From Owenia fusiformis (taxonomy: Eukaryota; Annelida; Polychaeta; Sabellida; Oweniidae): 64,000 nt of DNA. Shown here in pieces: positions 32,497-43,791 of the stretch. The translations under genes were made by a program, and so were the position numbers. The notes beneath the pieces were generated by a model. It did no database searches, was not told the DNA's origin, and saw only the letters and a list, made by a program, of their open reading frames with translations. Position 1 is the first letter of the stretch; every line of letters begins with the position of its first letter. The stretch lies in assembly GCA_903813345.2 (NCBI GenBank), contig CAIIXF020000009.1:35829759-35893758 (forward strand), given 5' to 3'.

Positions 32497-33795
32497 ATGC
32501 CTACCAAGATGGACTATAAGGTTCCATTGGGGTCGAAGGAACTACACGCATACATATTGGATGTATCATACTTTAGTGGCAAACTAGAAGCCTATTTGAA
32601 GTACAAAGGGATTGACTTCAAACGTGTAGAGCTGCAGCACAAAGATTGGGCAACGACCATTGCTGAGAAGACTGGTCTGATGCAAGTGCCTGTTATTCAC
32701 GACACAGTAGCAGACGTATGGTTGAGAGACACAACCCCCATCATCGAGCTATTTGAAGCAGATGAAGGACTCTCTAAGAAAGCCACAGGGATTCTACCAG
32801 ATTGCCCTGTGCAGAGGTTTGTCTCACACCTCTTGGAAGATTTTGCAGATGAGTGGATGTGGCGACCGGCACTTTACTATAGATGGGGGTTCAAAACAGA
32901 TAAGGATTTGTACGGTAGGAGAATATATATGGATATCAATAGAAAAATTATGTTGCCCGAGTTCGTTGCGAAAGCTTCAATTATCCGCCGGCAAGTAAAT
33001 ACTTACCTATACAATGATGGGATACGAGATGAGGCTACCAAAGCTAACACCGAGCAGCTCTACCTTGATGTACTGAACATCCTACAAATACATTTTGAAA
33101 AGCACCAGTACATCTTAGGAACTCAACCAACCATGGCTGACTTCGGATTTTTTGCAAGCATGTTTCGCCATTTTTCTCTTGATCCCACCCCTGCTAAGAT
33201 TATGAGACAAAGAGGTCCCGCAGTCTACGAATGGGTAGCGCGCATGTGGAACGTCAAAAACCAAGGTCCCGGATCACCCAGAGTATCAGCTCCAGATGGC
33301 GATATTCCAGATACGCTTTATCCTCTTTTTGACATCATAAGTGACCAATACTTACCGTATTTGAATGCAAATGCTGTTGCTTTCAAAAACAATAAAACAA
33401 AGTTCGATTTTACAGTCGGTGATGCGTGTTACAAATTCAACGTGGTACCATATCGTGTCTGGTGTAGAGAGAAGCTACAGGACCACTTCAATGATATGCC
33501 TTCCGATGACCAAAATGCTGTGAGAATATTCTTAGAAAAACGGAATTGTTTCAAGGAACTATTTTCTGATGGAATCATCCGCTCCAACAAAGACCACAAT
33601 GGTGCCGATCCTCCTTTCTGTAGAGAAAAGAACTATAATCTCATGGAGAAGGTGAAGATGTACTTTGGAGGTACCCCTTGGCACGAAAGCCAGGAATCAC
33701 TACCCAATAGTTTCTTTATGGTTTGCACGGTTGTTTGCCTCATTCTGGGTCTGATTTTCTTTGGAGTTGGTATGCTCTTAAGTTTGACAGATTAA
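32497..33795 (+). CDS. Tail-anchored GST-like protein, copy 2
   Basis: 432 residues with the same architecture as the copy at 28206: GST N-terminal domain with MQVPVIHD, helical domain with GTQPTMADFG, extension, and a C-terminal hydrophobic helix (about 405-428). The first half differs from copy 1 at many residues, including a 3-residue shorter loop (GRRIYMDINRK). From about codon 225 to the end only about four residues differ, and silent positions also match. An acceptor AG at 32471-32472 precedes the ATG, as in copy 1, so this is a DNA-level inverted duplication, not a retrocopy. The patchy identity suggests gene conversion of the 3' half. Function is inferred only from the fold. Confidence 0.9.
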   Translation: MPTKMDYKVPLGSKELHAYILDVSYFSGKLEAYLKYKGIDFKRVELQHKDWATTIAEKTGLMQVPVIHDTVADVWLRDTTPIIELFEADEGLSKKATGILPDCPVQRFVSHLLEDFADEWMWRPALYYRWGFKTDKDLYGRRIYMDINRKIMLPEFVAKASIIRRQVNTYLYNDGIRDEATKANTEQLYLDVLNILQIHFEKHQYILGTQPTMADFGFFASMFRHFSLDPTPAKIMRQRGPAVYEWVARMWNVKNQGPGSPRVSAPDGDIPDTLYPLFDIISDQYLPYLNANAVAFKNNKTKFDFTVGDACYKFNVVPYRVWCREKLQDHFNDMPSDDQNAVRIFLEKRNCFKELFSDGIIRSNKDHNGADPPFCREKNYNLMEKVKMYFGGTPWHESQESLPNSFFMVCTVVCLILGLIFFGVGMLLSLTD

Positions 33796-35038
33796 CATAC
33801 GGCATAATGTTCAATGGAGGTACCCCGTTGTATGCTTGTTTGTATTCAATATGGACGTCCAATACTTCAAATAGTTTAAAAGTTGGAAAATGATGGTGAT
33901 GTTGTCCTTTGGTTTTGGCATGCTTTAAAATCCGACATGAACGCAAAGTATTGTGGTATCATATTATATTGTGAATATATATTTCTATTGTTGACTTGTA
34001 TCAAAAGATGACACATAAGTCAATTTAGAATTGGATAAATCAAAAATTGGAACAATGAGAGCACGAATTAATCTAGGTATTGTAAATTTAAATCACATTT
34101 TTGAAGAGAGGCATTTGAATGTAATTAATTACATGAACTATTTGATCGAAAAAGTATAATGGATAGCGTATTTACGTTGCCGGTGTAAAAGGGTAGGAGG
34201 TCCCATCAAATTATGGTCCTACTCTCCATTGATTTATATGGTGACCTAAATACAACTCTTTCCCTCATTATCTTATACACAATCAGGGCCAGTAAGGGCC
34301 GTTAAGAAAGGGGACCATAATCCCTGGGGGACCATCATTTCTTTCACACCGGCACTCATTCACTTATTTTTTATGTGGAACTAATCATGGACATGTTCAT
34401 GTACAGTTTAGAACTGATAGAGTGGTGCGTTTATATATTCCATTCTGATATTAAATCACAATTATTTGTCAAGCAAATATAATAGGTTTTCCTAATCAAT
34501 AGAAATGAAAAAACGTTATCCAAGACAGTATAACACTTAAAACTATCAAATAAGTGATTTGTTAGTACTATTTTATTAGTTTCCCTTAAACTAAATAAAT
34601 GATACATGGCATTAGCTGATTGATGGTAAAATCTATCTGTTCTTATGTAAACCAATGAAGCTGTGCCCACAGGTCCCAATGCGTTCTCCATCGCAAGCCA
34701 TGGATGCAACAAATGATAATCCTTTTTAAATGACACGATACAGGATATCTTCCATATCCTCTAGTATCCACTCTGGTATCCATACCCATTTCATGGACAA
34801 GTAAAATCTGTGTCACATTCTCATCATCAGTCACTTAAAATTCCAGATGAAGTAGAACAAAGACACCCTGGGAGAATAACGTGTAATTCGCATCATTAAT
34901 AAAAATCAGGAAATGAATGAAAAATGGTGGACTGTTTTATCCTACCCCCATTCAGAGTCAAACATCCACGTGTCAATCCCAGGTCCAATTATTTGTCTGA
35001 AATTGTAATATTTTCACACGCAAACAGTATTTATACAG
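33796..35038. other. Gene-free stretch between GST-like copy 2 and the 35-kb gene
   Basis: It contains 3' UTR sequence for both converging genes and one MITE-like element (34179-34354). No exon is supported. Confidence 0.5.
34179..34354. mobile_element. MITE with TGCCGGTGT ends
   Basis: The left end TGCCGGTGTAAAAGG and inverted right end TGCCGGTGTGAAAGA match. Inside, GGTCCCATCAAATTATGGTCC on the left arm is mirrored by GGGGACCATAATCCC and GGACCATCA on the right. It is non-coding. Confidence 0.6.
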
Positions 35039-35488
35039 TTAGTTGTACCATCGTTCTCTCCTTGCCAGTTCCTTCTGTTTGGCAACAGCTCCAGAATTGT
35101 TATAGTCCACGATCCGTTGTGTATTATTCATTAATGTGGTACGTTCGGGGTATAGCAAAATCCGTGGATAATCATATCTCAACGATGCTGCTTTTGTTCT
35201 CGTTGTATGTAATCGGCCAGTAATGTCATCATATGTCTCCTTAGAATTGACAGAACCACCTTTGAATCGGTCATCCAATCCATCGATAATTGGTAACATC
35301 TTGCTCCCAAGGTTAGGAGTCTTTGGATAATCCCAAGCCTTGTCTTTATAGTCTTCACCTCCTCTTTTCGAGACTGTGGTTGTTTTGTTAAGTCTGTCAA
35401 TAATCTCAGCCATTTCTTCCTTGGAAGCAGGATCGCGACTAATGATGTCTTTTGCCATTCCTGGTGGCACAACTTTCTCCTCAGGCAT
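35039..35488 (-). CDS. Small basic protein of unknown function, 149 residues
   Basis: A single open frame ending in TGG TAC AAC TAA. The protein is hydrophilic, rich in Lys/Arg/Asp/Tyr, with no signal peptide or membrane helix. Two similar phrases, EIIDRLNKTTTVS (about 28-40) and DITGRLHTTRTKAAS, suggest a duplicated short motif of the type (I)xxRLxxxxTxxS, and several YP dipeptides follow. Such motif-poor, Tyr/Pro/Arg-rich small proteins are often axonemal microtubule inner proteins. That is an impression, not an identification. Composition is clearly protein-like and the frame is far longer than chance here. An AG 11 nt before the ATG could be a 5' UTR acceptor. Confidence 0.7.
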   Translation of the reverse strand: MPEEKVVPPGMAKDIISRDPASKEEMAEIIDRLNKTTTVSKRGGEDYKDKAWDYPKTPNLGSKMLPIIDGLDDRFKGGSVNSKETYDDITGRLHTTRTKAASLRYDYPRILLYPERTTLMNNTQRIVDYNNSGAVAKQKELARRERWYN

Positions 35489-36379
35489 TTTGTAATAGTT
35501 TCTTTAGATCAGTTTTTGTTGTTGTATGGATCTTTTAGTCTTGTCTCGTATCTTTGGCTGCTGGAATGGCCGAAGCCTATGATAAAAATAATCCAATTTA
35601 GAATAGAACATGATAATATTATAGTAACATAGATAACAACAACTATCGCATGCAAATGTGTGAATAACACCAACATCAAGAGGAAACTCTAGCGCAGATC
35701 CCCTGTCAGATCTTTCCTTTTCTACCACTTCTCAAAAACCAACACGGGAAAACTCTGGCAGAGGACCTTGGTTTCGCGTATGATTGTTACCGATTTGCTA
35801 TAATTAACACATCATCATCATTAGAACTTAAAGTTGATAATTACCTTTATTTCTGTTCCCAGTTATATGTATCTCAACAACTGTATTTTCTTTTATATTA
35901 ACAGTAGAGTGTTGTAGCTACGTAAACGTGAACTTAGAAACCACCTTTAGAAATTCAATATAAGGTCATTGTGCCTTTTGTGAGTTGTCAATGGTACATG
36001 GGATTATAAATCGATTCTATTGAATAATTCTGCTATTGTTGTGATATAATCTAAGTTGAATTTAAGAAATAAGTGTAGACGCTCGGTGCAGATACGTACT
36101 AAAATAGGTATAATATAACAATGGCTCTTAGATCAATTTTAATTTACTAGTACTATTTAATTATACTTTGAAAAGGAACCACTAACCTGAACCGCAGTTC
36201 TTTATTTTGACCCGCGGTTGCTATGCTGATGGTGAATTTGTGGGTATTTCAAAACACTAAATGTCACAAAGAGCATTGATGTTTATAGCATATACACAGT
36301 TAAATGTTAATTGAGATTCAGCCAAATAATGCTTTATGATATCCGCATCCGATACCAATCCTTTTCGAACGACATAATT

Positions 36380-36735
36380 GTTGATATGAAACATAATGCA
36401 AAATGTTCAAATGATATGAAACATAATGCAAAATGTACAAATGATACGAAACATAATGCAAAATGTACAAATAATATAAAACATAATGCAAAATGTACAA
36501 ATGATACGAAACATAATGCAAAATGTACAAATGATATTAAACATAATGAAAAATGTACAAATAATATAAAACATAATGCAAAATGTACAAATGATATGAA
36601 ACATATGCAAAAATTACAAATGATATGAAACAAAATGCAAAATGTACAAATGATATGAAACATAATTTTTTGCAAAATGTACAAATGATACGAAACATAA
36701 TGCAAAATGTAGAAATGATATAAAACATAATACTA
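36380..36735 (+). repeat. 30-bp minisatellite (GATATGAAACATAATGCAAAATGTACAAAT family)
   Basis: About 11-12 tandem copies of a 30-bp unit with ACATAATGCAAAATG. Because 30 is divisible by 3, several frames stay open across it on both strands; these are artefacts. Related, diverged copies recur at 37255-37420. Confidence 0.85.
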
Positions 36736-37254
36736 ATTAAAAGGACGTAGGCTATGTCGCTTAAACTGATTGAGATATGTTATATATATCAAAATAAAGC
36801 CTGTTTCTCCTACATTTGTATTTTATGAATATATACAACTTTACTACACTTATTTAATTCAAAGGGGTATTTATAACATGTATTTAAATAACTTGCTCAA
36901 AATATTAGGAAAAATCACAATTATGACGTCACAGAAGATATGCAAATGAGCTGATTTGCATAAATTATACTTTATCTGAAAGGGCACTCAACATGCTTTC
37001 ATTTGGTACCAAGATTATTTAAAACGGATAAGAAATGGAATAGTTATATAACAAAACATGTAATTGGTGATTCGAATACTGTTAATAGCAGGTATTTTAT
37101 TCAGCATCCGTTTCCATGGCAACGGGACCATTTTCAGAACTTCTTATTAAGTAGAAGATGTTGTGGTGATGCACAGCTTTCCAAAAATACCAAGAAACCC
37201 AACAGGGTCAGTCGATCCTTTTTTATTTTATTTTTTGCAAATCCCTACTCGTCT

Positions 37255-37420
37255 ATAATGCAAATGTACAAATGATATGATAGATGGTGACAAATGTACA
37301 CATGAAAAATGATATGAAAATGATACAAAATAAAAAGATGAAAAATGATATGAGACACATTATTTTTATTGTAAAATAAAGAATGATATGAAACACATTT
37401 GCGAAATGTACAAATGAAAA
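37255..37420 (+). repeat. Diverged outlier copies of the 36.4-kb minisatellite
   Basis: Segments such as CAAATGTACAAATGATATGA and GAAACACATTTGCGAAATG match the 30-bp unit at 36380-36735, but with irregular spacing. An unrelated 520-bp stretch separates the two blocks. Confidence 0.6.
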
Positions 37421-40400
37421 ATTGTATCTAACACAAAATTCGAAATTCACGAAAACTAAAATCCACGCAATGATGTATGTCATAACTGTACAGGACATTC
37501 AAGTTATGTTACATCCAAGCGGCCACAGGTAGACCGATAAGGGTATCCTCACGTACTAGCGACTCTACATCCTCCGATCACAGGGCTTCAAAATCCAGAA
37601 TATCTTCTTTCTTTTTACCGGGGGGAAGGAGGTACGGATTCTGGACACCTGCTTAGGAGGATGGCGACTCTACCAATTACAATTCTATTTCTACCATTGT
37701 ATTGGATCAAAATTGAAATGTATTTACTAGTACATGGTTCAGCTGGAGACAACAGGGGATAAGTAAAGATGGAGTTACCAGGTATTATCTAAATATTTAC
37801 CATTACCATTATATATAGTAGATGGGCCTTTTTACGATAAGTAATATATCGGGAAATAGAGGAACCGAAATTTAAAACACAACTATAGCGATAATATTGA
37901 TTTTTTATGATTTTGCGAGCGGCATCATGAGATCGATCATGTCCTTTCGTGGATTTAGGAAGATCCAAAGTGATTTGCATTCGGAGGATTCCATTTATTT
38001 GACAGCAGAATGAAGGTTACTTTGAACAAAAACAAAAGTACTAATGATCTATCTTCTCTTCAATGTGACTTCTACTTGAGGTCACTTTCTACAGTAGAGT
38101 TTGTCAAAGTATGTATTAGCATGTATCAGCCAAGTTTGCCAATTCGACCAGTGTTTCGGAGAATACAAGTTTTCGACAAATCGTATATAGTAGTAAAACA
38201 TATTATATTTGTATATGATGAATGAGAATTATCATTGTATTCAAACTTTGAAAATATCTACGCAACTGCTGAATGTTTAGTTGAGAAGTCGAAATGTTAA
38301 TCACAAAAATCAAAAGTTTGTTTTTTGTCAAACATTCCATCTTTAAATACAAGCAAGATGTCGACAATAGTTTAGAGATAATGATTAAGTGTCGAGTGTA
38401 ATTAGTCAATAATGCTAATATCAACAAATCATCGTAGTTTGATTTTTAGAAGAACAACTGACATTTGGTATATCAGTTATTGTAAAAAGACCCATATGCT
38501 ATACGAACATTAATAAGATGGCAGCATCACTATCACTAACGCAGACCTAATATTTCATATTGGAATTTTAGAGCCTAAGTATTTCCCAAAAGAGACATAA
38601 CTTTCATTACCAGCAATCAAGACCATCATGGGTTCAATAGATCAGTGAAAACGTGTTTACAATGTCCTCCAAACCCAGATTTCCCGAAAATGGACACAAT
38701 TTATCATTATGCAGCCAAGCTTCATCGATCTCTCAAAATGTACACTGTAACGATAAAATATACAGGGTGTTTCATAATGACGCCCCTCATAATCTATATA
38801 CCGAAATAACGCTGATTCAATATTCTGGACTTATGTGCCAAATCTTAGCATAGCTGATCTTTGGGAACATAATTTGTGAACTTGTAACTTGTATTTGTCA
38901 CTTATCCCCTCAATTTGCATGTTTTATGTCTACTGATGGATTTAAAGAGGAGTAGAATGCTATATAATCCATTGTATCATCTAGTGCTCTCTGGTCATTT
39001 CTTTGAAATATTTAATACTTTTGTCTTTCAAATATCATTAAGATATATCCCCAGCATCCATCAAATGTTAGAAGTTGTACATTACTATACATATTAATGT
39101 ACTGAGGCATGGTTATCACAGCTTTTTGCAGGATACAAGGCCAATTTTGGAAAAATGTGGCTTCCAGATTCTATGCTAAAGGTAAAATGGGTACCTTTTG
39201 TAAAGTTATGTAGCAAGTTGTAAAAACTGTAGAGCTTAATCAAAGTTGTTTCAATAAATCGAGAATTAATGCACATAATGGAAACGGCCGTTTGAACAGA
39301 ATGGGTCAATGTTGAATTTTCATATCATGGTCATCTCAATAATTTCGATTTTATTTAAAAACAGACTGTACCTAAATTAGTCCGAACAAATAAGTCCGAA
39401 TGTACCACGGATTTAATGTGATGCATGCATAGGGTATTTCTACCAGTATAACACAATTGGGTTTATCAAATCCGTTAACCAGAGACCATCTTTTCGGAGA
39501 CTGGCCCAAATATAAATAGTGGTCAAGGAATTTATAAAGAACATACATGGGGTGTTCAATAAGTCATGAGACTATAAATAAAACTGTAGATTCGTTGACA
39601 TCGCATGTTAAAACTTAATTAAGTGCTAAAGAGACAAGAGTTGAAGATGAGTTCTAATTAACTCAATTTATTGGTCCTTTACACTGGAAGAACATATCTG
39701 AACTAGGCCTGTTATGAAATGCTAAATGGATGCTTCCACTGTTAGAAAATAATACTTAGGCAAATAATACTTTATTTTTTCAATATTTCAAATCACATGC
39801 ATTTAACAATTATGAAAATGATAACATGTTCAAACGACTAGAAATTCACAAAATATGAGCAAGCCCAGCAGATTATACAAGCATTTAAACTGTTTTGTTT
39901 AAAGTTTGTAAAGTAAATATACAACTATTGTTAAACATAAATATTGTACAAAAATAAAATAAAATGCACTTTGATATTTTATATCAATTCTTTTACATAA
40001 GAGATGACAATGACCCCCAAGCAAGGTGACTCATTCACAATTAATTACATACAAGGGCCATTTACAATAAATATATAACGCCATATTCTCATTATAACAT
40101 TGGTGGCAGCGGTGGCACATTGTGGGATAAGATAGGTTAATCTCGCCACTATGTTCACCTTTTATTTACACCACGTTTAGTTCAAGAGGTAGCCGATTAT
40201 TACCATTATAGACTATTATGGTAAAGTGTGATTTTGTTTCTTAAAATAGAGTGAACTAGGTTGAAAGTTCTGGTCTGGTATGGGTTGAAGGCTCTGCATG
40301 TAAGTATATGTATGTTTATAGGTAAATCCATTTAGTTCTAAAGGCTCCAGAGATTCCCTTTGCCAAGATGTCCATTCTCTAAAAATCTAGAATGGCCATA

Positions 40401-41694
40401 CCATATCCAACGAACTACATAGATTTCAATATAATATGTATTCACTTTTCTATAAAGCATAAATAAAAATGTACTGTTAATTGAGATATAGCATTAAGGA
40501 TATTTACATTGTTTGGTTAATTGTGAATATTAAAGATTCTACCTGATGCCAAAGGTGACAGCAATATCACGATACAAACCTGGTATATCATGTAAGAATA
40601 ACACTGTAACATATTTCCCAACAAAAACATAACTTTTACAATCAGCAATCGTGGATTGAATAAATTAGAGCAAACTTCTCTTTCCCTATTATGCATAAAG
40701 CCCACGTTCTTAAATCATCTTTTTGATCCGTTCAAACTCAAGACAAGATGGCATGCTGATAACAAAATATCACATCAATTTTCGGAGATCAAATTCACAG
40801 TGAAAAGCCATCCATACATCCGGGAACTGATTTTCCAGACGAATTCATTCTCTTGACAGAGTTGCTCATCCAGCCAACGATGAACTGAAACTTAGTGTCG
40901 TAATCATCGACGTCATCCGTTAGTTGTAAAGTGTGCAAATGTCCAATGAGTATACTGATTACATTTACGGTTATGTCATTCGCACCTCATCGCATTTACA
41001 CTGGTCATACTGTTTTCGTGCCACAGGTGCCTTAATACTGTCTTTGGCATACCATGTACATCATGTCATGCAAACTACGCATAGCCTCATCATGGCCATG
41101 CGATGCCATTATGCTACTAAGGGTTTGATTTGATGTACCAAGAGATTTGAGGTGTTTGGAGATCATTCATCTTCACTTATGTTTCATTTATGTACATAGG
41201 GGTCATCAAACTTGTTAAGATTGTATCACATAACATCTAATTGAAGTGAGAATGGAACACAATGCCTTTTATATAATACATCAACATCAGATGAGCTGAT
41301 ATCAATGACTATGTCTTAAATTATCAGAGTATGTTTCCAGTGGAACGGAAAGATATGACGAGTATCAGATCAAAATGGCCGCGCCTCGTTATGAAAAGAA
41401 TGTCAGCCGTTGCTATGGATGTTCATTAGAATATCATGTTGAAGGCGCAAATATATCTCATTCATTTGAATATTCTATTCATATATTGCAATTATGCTAA
41501 TATGAGAATTGACTGTTGCTATCATAATTACGGTGGATTTTTAATAGCATTCCTTCAAAACGATCTTACGTCATGTTTAAGGCAAATTGTAGGAAGTGCC
41601 CCGGGGGAAGTGTATACATCCCATCCAAAATCACGAGACTTGGATGTACACGTGACAATTTTTACAGTTTCTTCAATTGGACCTGTATTGTCTG
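37421..41694. other. Gene-poor stretch
   Basis: I find no supported exon, RNA gene or complete element. Fragments such as TACAGGGTGTTTCATAATGA (38760) and GGGGTGTTCAATAAGTCATG (39549) look like mariner-type terminal repeats but have no partner end that I can place. Part of it may be 3' UTR of the minus-strand gene ending at 41695. Confidence 0.45.
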
Positions 41695-43791
41695 TTACAA
41701 TAATGACTCCCTTTCATCACCACTTGATCTTTCTTCATCTGTGTCTGTGTCACTATCTGATGCCTCACTCTCTGCATCACTGATCTCGTCATCCAAGCCA
41801 TCCACACTCCAATCTGAAACGTACATGTATCTAAGTGAATATGGAGTATACTATTTTATTCTCAACATGGTTAAAAATCAAACCATCGATTATAACTTTT
41901 GAGTGTGATTCATCAAAGGTTATGGGGTAGTTGTTGCTATCAGATACTGTGACCACTGGACGTTAAGAAGTCTTTTAACTAGCAATTTGTGAAGACAAAT
42001 TAACAGCAGTAAATCAAGTTAAGCACCAGGTTAGTGTACCAAATAAGTGAAGCATTGAAAAACAGGAACTGCGCAATATGGGATGGGACAATTGATGATT
42101 ATGAATGTTGGCAGGGGGATAAAGAAATGTACTTTAATGAGTAGTGAACTATTGAGCAAACTAATGAAGCACGTCATGTTAACAATATATTATAATGTGT
42201 CATGTCATCTAAATCCCTTGAATGTCATGAATGATACTCTGCTGCTGAACTACTAAAACTTAAGCTTTAAAGAACCAAGCGTCTTCAAACGAGAAAAACG
42301 CTAGTATATTTCACTCCGGGCTGTTTTAATGGCGAACAACCATGGCCACTCAGAAAGAACCCCTATAGTATCCCACCGCTGACACCAATGTAGCAACCCA
42401 CGGTGCTTTGTGGGGACAATAACTTAACTAACTAATGCGCTATCTAACTAATGCAGCGAAGCAAATCAGATACAGCCATGAATTAGGACGTGCTTAATTC
42501 AATGACACATGTGGGAATCGAGTCTGTGATCCCAATACCTTCACCGATGCTGAGCTAAAAAAAAGAAATGCACTGTAGAAAGTAACGATCTGCTATCTAA
42601 GATCACTGCTCTACAGCATAAAAGCACTAGTCGAAAAAGTAGAAAAAGCTTTGAACCTTATAAACCATAATAAAAGACCCATGTTGAACTATTGCAAAAA
42701 TGTGTGTTTTGAGGTCAATATTGGTAATTTATTCAAAACCAACTCTGAAAATGGCAATGACAGTTCAAAACTAGAAGAGCACGGGACATATCGCATATGC
42801 AATACCACAACCAAAAAGCACATATAGGCAGGTAGAAAAATCTAGAAGTGTTTTCCTGATATAGAAAAGATTTATCATAAAAATTAAATGGGTATCAAAT
42901 GGTTACCAGATGGTCACCCAAAGGAGAATCAGTTGTAGGACTTTGTACCCATTAAGATGTGTACGAATTCGAAGAAAAATCCATTGAGCAATTTCCTCAA
43001 ATGGTGATGACAAGATTTATCAAAAACTGTTGAATTGTGAAAAATATTCCAAAGCACATCTCTATCCGCTTAGTGAAAAACATACTCCCAATGGCAATTG
43101 GGACTTCCCTAATCTAAAAAATGCAATTTGCTTTCTTTCATTTTCAAGATTCTATTTAGCCTTATCTTATCATCGAAATTAGATTGGCGTTCAGAGATTG
43201 CAACACTATCTTCTAAAATCGATCGTTCCGCACCACTATCTGCTTATAAAAGATAAGAGGATTCCCGAGCATTTGTTTTATGTTCAGGTCAACCAAAACC
43301 ATATTAAGTTGTAGGCTAGGATAAACGTGTAATGTTAGGGTAATCAAGTGGCAATCATTGTTCTGTTACATCCCACAGGCAACACAGCCTGTTAACGACA
43401 ACATCATAAGATAACCAATATGATTATTACTTTATTCTGGAGAATCGACAAATAAATGAAGAGTTTCAATTCTTAGTCAATATAGTCCACTGGGACGAAT
43501 AGACTAGATCTAGATTAGGTTTAGTAATAACTTGATATAATTTCACTCTGTACTCTAGTTCTCGAGAAAAATTATGAGCTCTATCCAGAATCACGATGAC
43601 ATAGAAAATTGAAACAATCAAAAAGACCACCTTACCACACTCGCTGTCGGTTTCTACATCAGAGTGACTACTTGTGCCGTAAGTCTCACATTCCTCCTCG
43701 CTGGTGGCACTGGTTGAGTCAGACTTCACTTGAAGTGTGTCGCCATCTGCCTGATCTAACTTATGGTAGCCTTTGTTTGAAGATCCCTTTT
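41695..43791 (-). CDS. Last two exons of an acidic Ser/Glu/Asp-tailed protein (partial)
   Basis: Two minus-strand exons join in frame. Exon 43791-43636 has acceptor TTTTTAG and donor G|GTAAGG, phase 1. Exon 41813-41695 has acceptor TTTCAG and ends in TAA. Together they encode about 90 residues: KGSSNKGYHKLDQADGD, then a Ser/Thr/Glu stretch with EEECETYGTSSHSDVE, then DWSVDGLDDEISDAESE and a tail SDSDTDTDEERSSGDERES LL. There is no domain, only low-complexity acidic sequence with casein-kinase-2-like SD/SE sites. This could be the cytoplasmic tail of a membrane protein or a chromatin-type acidic tail. Upstream exons were not found and may lie above 43791 or outside the window. Confidence 0.55.

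Noticed and set aside
36311-36728. Open frames of 67-123 codons on both strands
   Set aside because: They are produced by a 30-bp tandem repeat; low-complexity cycles only.
41573-41902. Plus-strand frame with a Ser-rich stretch
   Set aside because: It is antisense to the acidic C-terminal exon at 41813-41695.
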